This document shows, piece by piece, positions 25,672 through 33,197 of a stretch of 38,846 bases of DNA. A program made the position numbers and the translations under genes. The stretch spans positions 1-38,846 of the forward strand of contig JAVVXB010000029.1 in the NCBI GenBank assembly GCA_036651815.1. The letters run 5' to 3'. The notes beneath the pieces were generated by a model, which saw nothing but the letters and a program-made list of their open reading frames with translations, had not been told where the DNA came from and did not search any database. The number at the start of each line of letters is the position of its first letter. Positions within the stretch are counted from its first letter, which is position 1. This stretch comes from JAVVXB01 sp036651815 (GTDB lineage Bacteria > Bacillota > Clostridia > Christensenellales > CAG-138).

Positions 25672-27501
25672 CTATTCCACTGTAACGCTTTTTGCAAGAT
25701 TCCGTGGCTTATCAACCGCGCAGCCCTTCTGCACCGCCAGATAGTATGCCAGCAGCTGCATGGGTACAATGGCACAGAGCGGAGCGAGTGTCTCGTCCAT
25801 CTCATCAATTGTCCATTGCTCATGTGAATGTCCAAGCGCACCCTCCCACGCACCATTCGTCACAACCAGCACATGGGCGCCACGCACCTTGACCTCCTCC
25901 ATGTTACTGGATATCTTCGCAAGCAACTCCGGTTGCGTCGCCAAGGCAACCACCAGTGATCCTTCTTCAATCAGCGCGATGGTTCCGTGCTTCAATTCCC
26001 CCGCTGCATAGGCTTCGGAATGAATGTATGAAATTTCTTTAAGCTTCAGCGCAGCCTCCATCGCAAGTGCATAATCCATACCGCGGCCAATAAAAAATAC
26101 ATGCTTGACCGCAAATGCCCGACTGGCAAAAAACTGAATTTTCTCCCGGTTATCCAGCACTTTCTGCATGGATGCAGGAAGCTTGATCATGCCCCCAATC
26201 CGCTCGGCTACCCGCTCCTGCGCCATTGCGCCACGTTTTTGCGCAAAATCCAGCGCAATTAGGTAGAGTACGCAAATCTGAGTCAAATACGATTTTGTGG
26301 CAGCCACCGCGATCTCGGGACCGGCATAGGTATACAACACCCGATCTGCCTCTCTGGAAATGGTGCTGCCAATGACATTGCACACTGCGAAGGTATCGCA
26401 GCCCAGCAGTTTAGCGCGCCGCATAGCCGCAATGGTATCCGCCGTTTCTCCCGACTGACTGATAACCAGAAATGGATCGCCTTTATGCAACATGTTATCG
26501 CCATATCGGAATTCACTGGCAATATCCACATCTACCGCCATGCCGGAGAGTCGTTCGATAAATTTTTTACCCAGCATCGCCGCGTGATAAGCCGTACCGC
26601 AGGATACGATTGTCAGCCGCTCAATCCGCTTGGCCTGCTCCGCAGTCCACGGAAACGGTTCGTTTTTCAGCATGCAATTTTTTACATCAACATACTGCTC
26701 CAGCGTTTTGCGGAAAGCATCCGGCTCCTCGCAAATTTCCTTCATCATATAATGCTCGTAATTACCTTTTTGGGCAGCTTCCACATCCCAGTCAATGTGA
26801 GTCGTTTTTTGATGCATCTCGTTGCCAAACTCATCATAGTACACAATTTCATCCGGCCGCAAAACCGCAATCTGGCGGTCGCCCATAAAGCACACATCCC
26901 GTGTGAGTGGCAGGATGGCGGGAATATCAGATGCAACAAAGCTCGCTTTTTCACCGTGGCCAATCACCATTGGGCTGTCCTTACAAGTACAGTAGATGGT
27001 GTTTGAATCGTCAGCAAACAGAATCGCCAGCGCAAACGAGCCTTCGATCAGCCGCACCGCCTGCTTAATCGCCATCAGCGCATTTCCACGGTAGAGAACC
27101 CCCAGCAGCTGTGCCACAACCTCCGTATCCGTTTCGGATACGAATTCGCAGCCGTGCTTCATAAGCATCTGTTTTAGCTTGAGGTAGTTTTCGATGATCC
27201 CATTGTGTACGAGAGCGATGGTCTTTTTGCCATTGGTATGCGGATGTGAATTGATGTAATTCGGTTCTCCATGGGTTGCCCAGCGCGTGTGTCCGATGCC
27301 ACAGACGCCAGCAATCGGTTCACGCACTATCAGCTGTTCCAATCGATCGATCTGTCCTTTGGACTTGCGCAACGTAATTTCGCGTCCATCCCAAACCGCT
27401 AAACCCGCGGAATCATATCCGCGATAGGCGAGTGCAGTCAATCCATCCATCAGAATTGGCACGCAGTTCTCTGTCCCAGTATAGCCAACGATTCCGCACA
27501 T
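25672..27501 (-). CDS. glmS: Glutamine-fructose-6-phosphate aminotransferase
   Basis: GlmS converts fructose 6-phosphate and glutamine to glucosamine 6-phosphate, the entry into cell-wall amino sugars. Cys2 (MCGIVGYTG) is the N-terminal nucleophile of the glutaminase domain. Two SIS sugar-isomerase domains follow (CGTAYHAAMLGKKFIE and SQSGETADTIAAMR; FFIGRGMDYALAMEAALKLKEISY). The C-terminus NLAKSVTVE is the invariant active-site lid. Length 609 is standard. SD AAGGAAACC precedes the ATG. It has its own promoter just behind trpB, and a hairpin leader (27522-27573) that is not a recognisable glmS ribozyme. Confidence 0.97.
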   Translation of the reverse strand: MCGIVGYTGTENCVPILMDGLTALAYRGYDSAGLAVWDGREITLRKSKGQIDRLEQLIVREPIAGVCGIGHTRWATHGEPNYINSHPHTNGKKTIALVHNGIIENYLKLKQMLMKHGCEFVSETDTEVVAQLLGVLYRGNALMAIKQAVRLIEGSFALAILFADDSNTIYCTCKDSPMVIGHGEKASFVASDIPAILPLTRDVCFMGDRQIAVLRPDEIVYYDEFGNEMHQKTTHIDWDVEAAQKGNYEHYMMKEICEEPDAFRKTLEQYVDVKNCMLKNEPFPWTAEQAKRIERLTIVSCGTAYHAAMLGKKFIERLSGMAVDVDIASEFRYGDNMLHKGDPFLVISQSGETADTIAAMRRAKLLGCDTFAVCNVIGSTISREADRVLYTYAGPEIAVAATKSYLTQICVLYLIALDFAQKRGAMAQERVAERIGGMIKLPASMQKVLDNREKIQFFASRAFAVKHVFFIGRGMDYALAMEAALKLKEISYIHSEAYAAGELKHGTIALIEEGSLVVALATQPELLAKISSNMEEVKVRGAHVLVVTNGAWEGALGHSHEQWTIDEMDETLAPLCAIVPMQLLAYYLAVQKGCAVDKPRNLAKSVTVE

Positions 27502-27521
27502 ATGGTTTCCTTCCTCATTTT

Positions 27522-27573
27522 CAAAAATACGTCCGACCTCAGGCAGCTTGGTACGCTACCCGTGACCGGACGC
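27522..27573 (-). promoter_or_regulatory. Structured leader hairpin of glmS
   Basis: In the glmS 5' leader, GCGTCCG pairs with CGGACGT; inside, GGTAGC pairs with GCTGCC (one G-U) around a 7-base loop, with a symmetric 6+6-base internal loop between the helices. UAUUUUUG follows directly, then the ribosome binding site. It could be an attenuator, a terminator for read-through from trpB, or a ligand- or protein-binding element. I do not match it to a known riboswitch, and the glmS ribozyme core is absent. Confidence 0.55.
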
Positions 27574-27597
27574 CATTGTCGCAAAAATCACGTTGTT

Positions 27598-27626
27598 ATT
27601 ATACAAATTAGGGTATATTGCGTCAA
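27598..27626 (-). promoter_or_regulatory. Promoter of glmS
   Basis: On the minus strand, TTGACG (27626-27621) and TATAAT (27603-27598) are 17 bases apart. The -35 lies 10 bases after the trpB stop, and the start codon is about 97 bases downstream of the -10, leaving a leader of roughly 90 bases. Confidence 0.8.
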
Positions 27627-27635
27627 TTGTTTTTT

Positions 27636-28877
27636 CTAGTCTTTTGAAATATTATCCAGAAAACGTTCGCCTGTTCCATATTTTTCATAAACATAGTCTA
27701 CGTCCTTATCCCCGCGCCCAGATAAATTGACCAGCAGCGAACCCGTTGCATGAGTGCGCGCATAACGAATTGCATAAGCCAACGCATGTGCGCTTTCAAT
27801 GGCTGGAATGATCCCCTCCAACCGACACAGCAGGAAGAATGCTTCCATTGCCTCTTCATCGGTGACGGATTCATACTGAACGCGGCCGCAGTCATGCAAA
27901 AACGCATGTTCTGGCCCAACGGCAGGATAGTCCAGTCCACTGGCAATCGAATAGACCGGCAACGGATCACCACTCTCATCCTGCAGCAGCATGCTTTCGA
28001 ATCCATGTAGTACACCTTTTTTGCCAAATGCCATCGATGCGGCGTTTTCACCCACGCCTTCACCACGGCCCATAGGTTCCACACCAACGATCTCAACCGG
28101 TTGATCCAGGAAAGGAATGAACATGCCGATTGCATTGCTTCCGCCGCCCACGCAGGCCGTTACAACATCCGGTAGCATGCCGGTCATTTCGACAAACTGC
28201 TCCTTGGCTTCGATACCGACCACCATCTGAAAATCACGCACCATCTTCGGGAACGGATGCGGCCCAACGGCAGAACCGATACAGTAAATCGAATCCTGAT
28301 ATTCGTTGAGGTATCCTTCAAATGCCGCGTCAACCGCTTCCTTCAGCGTTTTCAAACCATGGGTAACCGGAATCACCCGCGCGCCAAGCATCTTCATGCG
28401 GGTCACGTTGGGCGCTTGCTTGGCAATGTCCACCTCGCCCATGTATACGTCGCACTTAAGACCAAAATACGCCGCCGCCGTTGCCAACGCAACGCCATGC
28501 TGCCCTGCGCCCGTTTCCGCAATCAGTTTCTTCTTGCCCATATACTGTGCCAACAAACCCTCACCCATGCAATGGTTGAGTTTATGCGCACCGGTGTGGT
28601 TCAAGTCCTCTCGCTTGAGATAGATCTGACATTTTCCGAGATGCCGGCTCAGTCGATCGCAATGATAGACCGGCGTCGGACGACCCTGAAATTCCTTGCG
28701 GATACGGCGAAGCTCGCTGATGAACTGTGCACTGTGACAGATGGTTTCATACGCATCGTCAATCTCACGAAACGCAGGCACCAGCTCCGGTGGCAAATAC
28801 TGCCCGCCGTAAGCGCCAAATCGTCCATCCGCCGTTGGATATTGTTTGAGATAGTTGTCGAAGTCCTTGTATGTCAT
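27636..28877 (-). CDS. trpB: Tryptophan synthase beta chain
   Basis: TrpB joins indole and L-serine to tryptophan using pyridoxal phosphate. From the chosen ATG at 28877 (AAGGA 9 bases upstream) it has 413 residues. Landmarks are GRFGAYGGQY, the PLP lysine K99 in TGAHKLN, the catalytic Glu E121 in AETGAGQHG, the phosphate-binding loop CVGGGSNAIG, GSAVGPHPFP, and the end motif SGRGDKD. These fit the TrpB1 class. No trpA or other trp gene is in the window, so this copy stands alone. It is preceded by a tryptophan T-box, so it should be made when charged tRNA-Trp is scarce. The stop codon is TAG. Confidence 0.95.
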   Translation of the reverse strand: MTYKDFDNYLKQYPTADGRFGAYGGQYLPPELVPAFREIDDAYETICHSAQFISELRRIRKEFQGRPTPVYHCDRLSRHLGKCQIYLKREDLNHTGAHKLNHCMGEGLLAQYMGKKKLIAETGAGQHGVALATAAAYFGLKCDVYMGEVDIAKQAPNVTRMKMLGARVIPVTHGLKTLKEAVDAAFEGYLNEYQDSIYCIGSAVGPHPFPKMVRDFQMVVGIEAKEQFVEMTGMLPDVVTACVGGGSNAIGMFIPFLDQPVEIVGVEPMGRGEGVGENAASMAFGKKGVLHGFESMLLQDESGDPLPVYSIASGLDYPAVGPEHAFLHDCGRVQYESVTDEEAMEAFFLLCRLEGIIPAIESAHALAYAIRYARTHATGSLLVNLSGRGDKDVDYVYEKYGTGERFLDNISKD

Positions 28878-29118
28878 TCTGTTTTTTCCTTGCCCATGCG
28901 TGTTGGCGGTGGGCAATAATCCTTTCCATCTTTTCTGAATTTTGGACGCATTTCTAACAAATGAATTTGCGGTTTCGCACGGTTTTTTTATCTTCTTAAG
29001 CAGAAATTCGCAGGTTCACTGGCGGTAAATCTAGAATTTTGAGCATTTAAATGGAGAAACGGTTCCCAAAAACGCTTTTCTGAGAATTTAGAAACGCACC
29101 CTCTGGTTTGCGGAACAT
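28878..29118 (-). other. Long untranslated stretch between T-box and trpB
   Basis: About 240 bases separate the T-box terminator from trpB, far more than usual. No ORF is supported. The stretch carries imperfect inverted copies: GCGTTTCTAA near 29090 and, 150 bases on, GTTAGAAATGCG, with AT-rich hairpins between. It could be a decayed short insertion or an extra regulatory fold. Confidence 0.4.
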
Positions 29119-29386
29119 AAAAAAAGCCCATGCTCCCAAAGGGGAACAAGGACGATGCTTACCGCGGTGCCACCTTGTTTTCCCGAATAACCATTCGGAC
29201 ACTTAATAGAATGCCAACACATTCCTCACGATATAACGGTCGCAACCCGTTGCAAGATACTCTTCAAAAAAATCGTTTTCCCCTGCACGCTCGGCGGTCC
29301 ATTTGAAAAATTGCATCCGGCGGGGATTCCACCATCCCCCGCTCTCTACGCGGGCAAGCTTTTCGTTATCTCCGTCTCACAGCTTT
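29119..29386 (-). promoter_or_regulatory. T-box leader, tryptophan-specific
   Basis: The signature T-box sequence AAGGTGGCACCGCGGT lies at 29176-29161. Its bulge UGGC is complementary to GCCA, the acceptor end of tRNA-Trp (discriminator G). Upstream, stem I has the AGAGA bulge element (29347-29343) and GGTGGAA loop; on its 3' side the specifier position reads AAA-UGG-ACC, with UGG at 29301-29299, the Trp codon. The alternative terminator (29153-29119) is a 12-bp stem with one mismatch followed by seven T. Uncharged tRNA-Trp should stabilise the antiterminator and switch trpB on. Confidence 0.92.
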
Positions 29387-29392
29387 GTTAAG

Positions 29393-29421
29393 AGTTTATA
29401 TCAGAATATGCATCCTGTCAA
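29393..29421 (-). promoter_or_regulatory. Promoter of the trpB T-box transcript
   Basis: On the minus strand a perfect TTGACA (29421-29416) is followed after 17 bases by TAAACT, or after 15 by TATAAA. It begins just after the terminator of the upstream gene. Confidence 0.65.
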
Positions 29422-29423
29422 TC

Positions 29424-29455
29424 AAAAATTCACCGCGGCAACGCGCCGCGGTGAA
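29424..29455 (-). terminator. Terminator of the SPFH/secreted-protein operon
   Basis: On the minus strand TTCACCGCGGC pairs perfectly over 11 bases with GCCGCGGTGAA around a 5-base loop, followed by TTTTTG. It lies 16 bases after the stop of the secreted protein gene. Confidence 0.9.
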
Positions 29456-29471
29456 CCTCATGCATATTCAG

Positions 29472-30491
29472 CTACTGAATCTTGTACTTGTTTTTAATCA
29501 TGCCATTTTGCATGTCCACTTCGATCCACTTGACATAGTTGAGTCCCCGCGGAAAGTTTGCGGGTGCTTCGTAATCGATGATGATCGTGTCACCCTCGAT
29601 TTTGTACGACGCTGTGGTTACCTCCGCAGATTTAGCGTGATATTTATTGGTATCATGCTCGTTAAGATGAAACTCGCCCGCACGCACTGCCATCTGATCC
29701 ATCGTTTGCCCGTCGGATCCATCGATCCGCACGTCAATCCACTGGTAGGAGTTGCAGACCACCTTCGTATACCAAACCGGGGTAAGCGTTCCTTTTGCGC
29801 CAACGGAGTTCTTATATCCGCTCTTGAGATCCGGATCAGTGATATAGATGCGTATGTTACGATCATCCGGCACGTCGATGCGCAATTCGCCACTGGGTTT
29901 TAGATTGGTACGCAGAAAAGTCTTCGTCACAATATCTGCCGGAGCAAAACTATGGGTCACAAATTTGCGCGTATCATAGGCATTGTAAATTTTGAAATCA
30001 ACGTTTTTAAGCTTCTCTGTGCTATAATTCATCCAAGCAGGGAACTTCACAATCCAACTGAGCTTGTTCGTCTCCACCATGGGATGCTTTACATCATAAG
30101 TAATGTTTTTACATTCCATTTTGGTCACCACTTTTTTCATCACTTCCACCGTTTTATTCGGATAGTGATAATAGACGATCTTACCCTTGATATCAATATC
30201 TCTCGCGCCAGAAAACCGAATGTTATACCGGAATATGCACTGGTAATTCTCAGCGTTCTTGCGCATGTACGTCAAGGTCTCTCCAATGCCGTAGATCGTC
30301 AACTTAATGGTGGTATCGTCGATTGGAAAGATCTCCATCTGCATCTGCGGTGGCTGTGCAGTCTGCGTCGCGTCCGCATGTGCGCGATTGACATATACAG
30401 GCGCAAGCAGCACGATTGCCGTCAGTGTCAGCGCCGCAATGCGTAGAAAGCTTTGTCTACCGCGGGTTTGAGCGGCATTGGTATCTCCCAT
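29472..30491 (-). CDS. Secreted protein of unknown function
   Basis: I do not recognise this 339-residue protein. It has an export signal: basic residues (RGRQSFLR), a hydrophobic stretch at about 17-34, and an AHA-type signal-peptidase site near residues 37-39. The mature part is rich in Thr, Lys, Tyr and Asp, predicted mostly beta-strand, with few Cys and no membrane span or anchor motif visible. GGGGGG stands before the ATG. It begins 32 bases after the SPFH/zinc-ribbon gene and ends at a strong terminator, so the two form a unit. It could be an extracellular or wall-associated binding protein; nothing supports a more exact role. Confidence 0.85.
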   Translation of the reverse strand: MGDTNAAQTRGRQSFLRIAALTLTAIVLLAPVYVNRAHADATQTAQPPQMQMEIFPIDDTTIKLTIYGIGETLTYMRKNAENYQCIFRYNIRFSGARDIDIKGKIVYYHYPNKTVEVMKKVVTKMECKNITYDVKHPMVETNKLSWIVKFPAWMNYSTEKLKNVDFKIYNAYDTRKFVTHSFAPADIVTKTFLRTNLKPSGELRIDVPDDRNIRIYITDPDLKSGYKNSVGAKGTLTPVWYTKVVCNSYQWIDVRIDGSDGQTMDQMAVRAGEFHLNEHDTNKYHAKSAEVTTASYKIEGDTIIIDYEAPANFPRGLNYVKWIEVDMQNGMIKNKYKIQ

Positions 30492-30523
30492 GATGGTTCC
30501 CCCCTGCTATTTCGGTTATTGAA

Positions 30524-31792
30524 TTATTGATGATCTCCGAGCAGTGTGCCGCATTCCGGGCAGAACTTGGGTACGCTGCCTGATGGCACCACATAGCCGC
30601 ACTTGGCACACTTGACGCCTGCGGGCATTGCCTTGCCACACTCGGCACAGAATTTACCGGTATTGACGTGACCGCAAGAGCAAGTCCATCCGCCTTCCGA
30701 AGGCTTAGGCTTCCCGCACTGTGCGCAGAACTTTCCGGTGTTGCCGGTTGCTCCGCAGGGGCAAGTCCAACCGGAACCAGCCTGCTGACCCATTCCAAAC
30801 AAGGAATTGACATTCGCGCCGCCCGCCTGATTGGCCATATTCATCCCCGCAAACGCCATAAATGCGCCGGAGCCTTCGTTCTTTGCAGCATCCTGCATGG
30901 CCTGCGCTTGTGCGCTGGCAAGGGTTGCCGCAGCCATGGTCGGATCCTTAAGTGCAGCCGCCTGCTGGAGATTCTTGATCCGGTTTTCATCTTCGGGAGA
31001 GGCAGAAACGCTGCTCACGCCAAAGGAAGCGATCTTGATGCCGCGTTCCTTGCTCCACTTTTCGCTGAGCACCTCGTTGAGCGCATCCGCAATTTCCATG
31101 GTATGTCCGGGCAATGCGCTGTAGCGAATGCCTAAATCGGATATCTTGGAAAAAGCAGGCTGCAAGGCGGTCAGCAACTCAGTCTTGAGCTGGCTATCAA
31201 TCTGGTCACGGGTATACTCCTGCTCCACGTTGCCGCAGACATTGGCATAGAACATCAGCGGATCGACAAATTTGTAGGAATACTCACCAAAGCAGCGGAT
31301 GGCGATATCAATATCAAGTCCAACGTTCCTGTCTACTACACGAAACGGAACAGGATTGGCTGTACCGTACTTGTTACCAACGATCTCCTTCTTATTGAAG
31401 TAATAGACGCGCTGATCCTTTCCGGTATCACCGCCGAAGCCGATACGCTTTCCGATCAGCTTGATCGAGTTCAGCAGTCCTTTGCCAAAACCGCCATAAA
31501 ACAAGGATGGCTCAGTGGATGTATCATAGATAAATTCACCGGGTTGATCGGAAAACTCCACAACCTTGCCCTGCTCGACAATCATCATAAACTGTCCGTC
31601 ATTGACTGCAACAATCGAACCGTTGGAAATGATATTGTCAGAGCCCTTCGTATTGGTGCTGCGCATACCAACGCGGCATTGTCCTTTGCTAACTAAAACA
31701 TCCGATGACAAAGCTTCACAGTAAAAATATTCGCGCCATTGATCCGCCAGTACACCTCCGGCCGCGCCGGTAACTGCAGCAATTAAGCCCAT
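30524..31792 (-). CDS. SPFH domain/zinc-ribbon protein (YdjI-like)
   Basis: This protein of about 422 residues has an SPFH (band 7/flotillin-like) domain over residues 30-290, matching the 'virion core protein' family to which Bacillus YdjI belongs. Near 290-340 an Ala/Gln-rich helical part follows. The C-terminus carries a row of CxxC pairs (CPCG, CAQCG, CSCG, CAECG, CAKCG, CPECG), that is, three zinc ribbons. YdjI-type proteins help recruit PspA-like membrane-stress proteins; a similar role is inferred. I place the start at the ATG at 31792, which has GGAGG 8 bases upstream; the frame stays open to 31894 but lies upstream of the promoter. Confidence 0.87.
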   Translation of the reverse strand: MGLIAAVTGAAGGVLADQWREYFYCEALSSDVLVSKGQCRVGMRSTNTKGSDNIISNGSIVAVNDGQFMMIVEQGKVVEFSDQPGEFIYDTSTEPSLFYGGFGKGLLNSIKLIGKRIGFGGDTGKDQRVYYFNKKEIVGNKYGTANPVPFRVVDRNVGLDIDIAIRCFGEYSYKFVDPLMFYANVCGNVEQEYTRDQIDSQLKTELLTALQPAFSKISDLGIRYSALPGHTMEIADALNEVLSEKWSKERGIKIASFGVSSVSASPEDENRIKNLQQAAALKDPTMAAATLASAQAQAMQDAAKNEGSGAFMAFAGMNMANQAGGANVNSLFGMGQQAGSGWTCPCGATGNTGKFCAQCGKPKPSEGGWTCSCGHVNTGKFCAECGKAMPAGVKCAKCGYVVPSGSVPKFCPECGTLLGDHQ

Positions 31793-31843
31793 TGTTCTAA
31801 CCTCCATCGCTATTTCATACATTCTATCAACGGTAATGACATC

Positions 31844-31872
31844 ATTATACCAACGACGGATATCTTTGTCGA
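31844..31872 (-). promoter_or_regulatory. Promoter of the SPFH operon
   Basis: On the minus strand TCGACA (31872-31867) and a perfect TATAAT (31849-31844) are 17 bases apart. The -35 lies inside the palindrome at 31864-31879. Confidence 0.7.
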
Positions 31873-31879
31873 GACAAAG
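31864..31879. promoter_or_regulatory. Palindrome in the divergent SPFH/peptidase promoter region
   Basis: CTTTGTC and GACAAAG form a perfect 7-bp inverted repeat around GA. It contains TTTGTCGAG, one base off the Spo0A box TTTGTCRAA, and it covers the -35 of the SPFH promoter and the edge of the ribosome binding site of the spore-type peptidase. An operator is plausible; the regulator is a guess. Confidence 0.4.
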
Positions 31880-31888
31880 GGAGGAATA

Positions 31889-33175
31889 TTGCATTTGGAA
31901 ACACTGAGAAATGGGGATACGGGTGTATTTGTATCGTATTTACAATTGGCACTGACCCGTGCAGGCTATACGCCCGGTGACGTAGACGGCATATTTGGCA
32001 CGCGGACGCTGGACGCTCTATCGGCATTTCAACGAGAAAACGGCCTTTCTGCGGATGGAATTGCCGGCCGGCTGACCTGGGCGCGCCTATATCCGTACTT
32101 ATCCGGCTATACCATGCACAAAGCCCGACAGCCTGATACTTTTTCTTCGCTTGCCAGTAAATATGAAACCAGCGTATCCGCCCTCGTAACAGCCAACCCC
32201 GACGTGGAGGCAGACGATATCCCCGTCGGCGGCAGTTTAGTAATTCCCCTGCCATTTTCCATTGTACCGGACAATGTGCCATACTCCTACGCACTCAATA
32301 CCATACTCATCGATGGACTTGCCGCGCGCTACCCTTTTATCAGCGAAGGACTGGCTGGCAGCAGCAGTATGGGTAAACGCCTTGAAACCGTGTCGATTGG
32401 TCACGGCAGTAAACAGGTGTTCTACAACGCTTCCCATCACGCCAATGAGTGGATCACTTCTCTGGTTCTGCTGCATTTCTTGGAAAACTACGCAAAGGCC
32501 TATGCCGCCAAAGAAGAAATAGCGGGTACGGATGCCGTTGGGTTGTTCAACAGCACCACGCTTTATCTACTGCCTTTGGTGAATCCCGATGGCGTCGATC
32601 TCGTCACCGGCGCGCTACCCGTAAACGATAGCTATTACCGGCAGGCAAAAGCACTCTCGGAATACTATCCCTCCATTCCATTTCCTATGGGTTGGAAAGC
32701 CAATATTGCTGGCGTTGACTTGAATCTTGGCTACCCTGCCGGTTGGGAACAGGCACGGAAAATCAAGTTTTCTCAAGGGTATACGCGTCCCGGCCCACGG
32801 GACTATGTGGGCAGCGCACCGCTCGCGGAGCCTGAGAATCGCGCAGTCTACAGTTATACCAAAAAGCATGATTTCCTTTTGACGCTCTCCTATCATACGC
32901 AGGGTAACGTCATCTTCTACAAATATCTGAATTATGATCCCCCTCGCGCGACGGAAATCGCCGGCGCCTTTGCCCGTGCAAGCGGATATGAGGTTCAATT
33001 AACGCCCTATAACAGCGGTTTCGCGGGTTATAAAGACTGGTTTATTCAGACGACCAATCGTCCTGGGTATACCATTGAAGCGGGGCTCGGTGAAAGTCCA
33101 CTCCCGCTTTCGCAGTTTCCATCGATCTATCGGGATAATGAAGGAATCCTGACTTTAGGGATGGCACTGAGTTGA
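31889..33175 (+). CDS. Peptidoglycan-binding M14 carboxypeptidase (ENP1-like)
   Basis: The protein resembles gamma-D-glutamyl-L-diamino acid endopeptidase I, which cuts peptidoglycan stem peptides in sporulation. A peptidoglycan-binding domain (residues 5-70; GDTGVFVSYLQLAL, GIFGTRTLDALSAFQ) and a LysM-like repeat (72-122) precede the M14 zinc peptidase. Zinc ligands are H184 and E187 in SHHANEW and H336 in LSYHTQG; the catalytic Glu is E397 in GYTIEAGLGE. There is no signal peptide, as in ENP1, implying action inside the sporulating cell. Start is TTG: 31889, or in-frame TTG 31895, which is better spaced from AGGGAGG. Confidence 0.9.
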   Translation: MHLETLRNGDTGVFVSYLQLALTRAGYTPGDVDGIFGTRTLDALSAFQRENGLSADGIAGRLTWARLYPYLSGYTMHKARQPDTFSSLASKYETSVSALVTANPDVEADDIPVGGSLVIPLPFSIVPDNVPYSYALNTILIDGLAARYPFISEGLAGSSSMGKRLETVSIGHGSKQVFYNASHHANEWITSLVLLHFLENYAKAYAAKEEIAGTDAVGLFNSTTLYLLPLVNPDGVDLVTGALPVNDSYYRQAKALSEYYPSIPFPMGWKANIAGVDLNLGYPAGWEQARKIKFSQGYTRPGPRDYVGSAPLAEPENRAVYSYTKKHDFLLTLSYHTQGNVIFYKYLNYDPPRATEIAGAFARASGYEVQLTPYNSGFAGYKDWFIQTTNRPGYTIEAGLGESPLPLSQFPSIYRDNEGILTLGMALS

Positions 33176-33197
33176 GAAGCATGCTATACTACCTTTC

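Noticed and set aside
27502..27597. glmS ribozyme
   Set aside because: The leader is too short and the conserved core sequences around the cleavage site and pseudoknot are absent.
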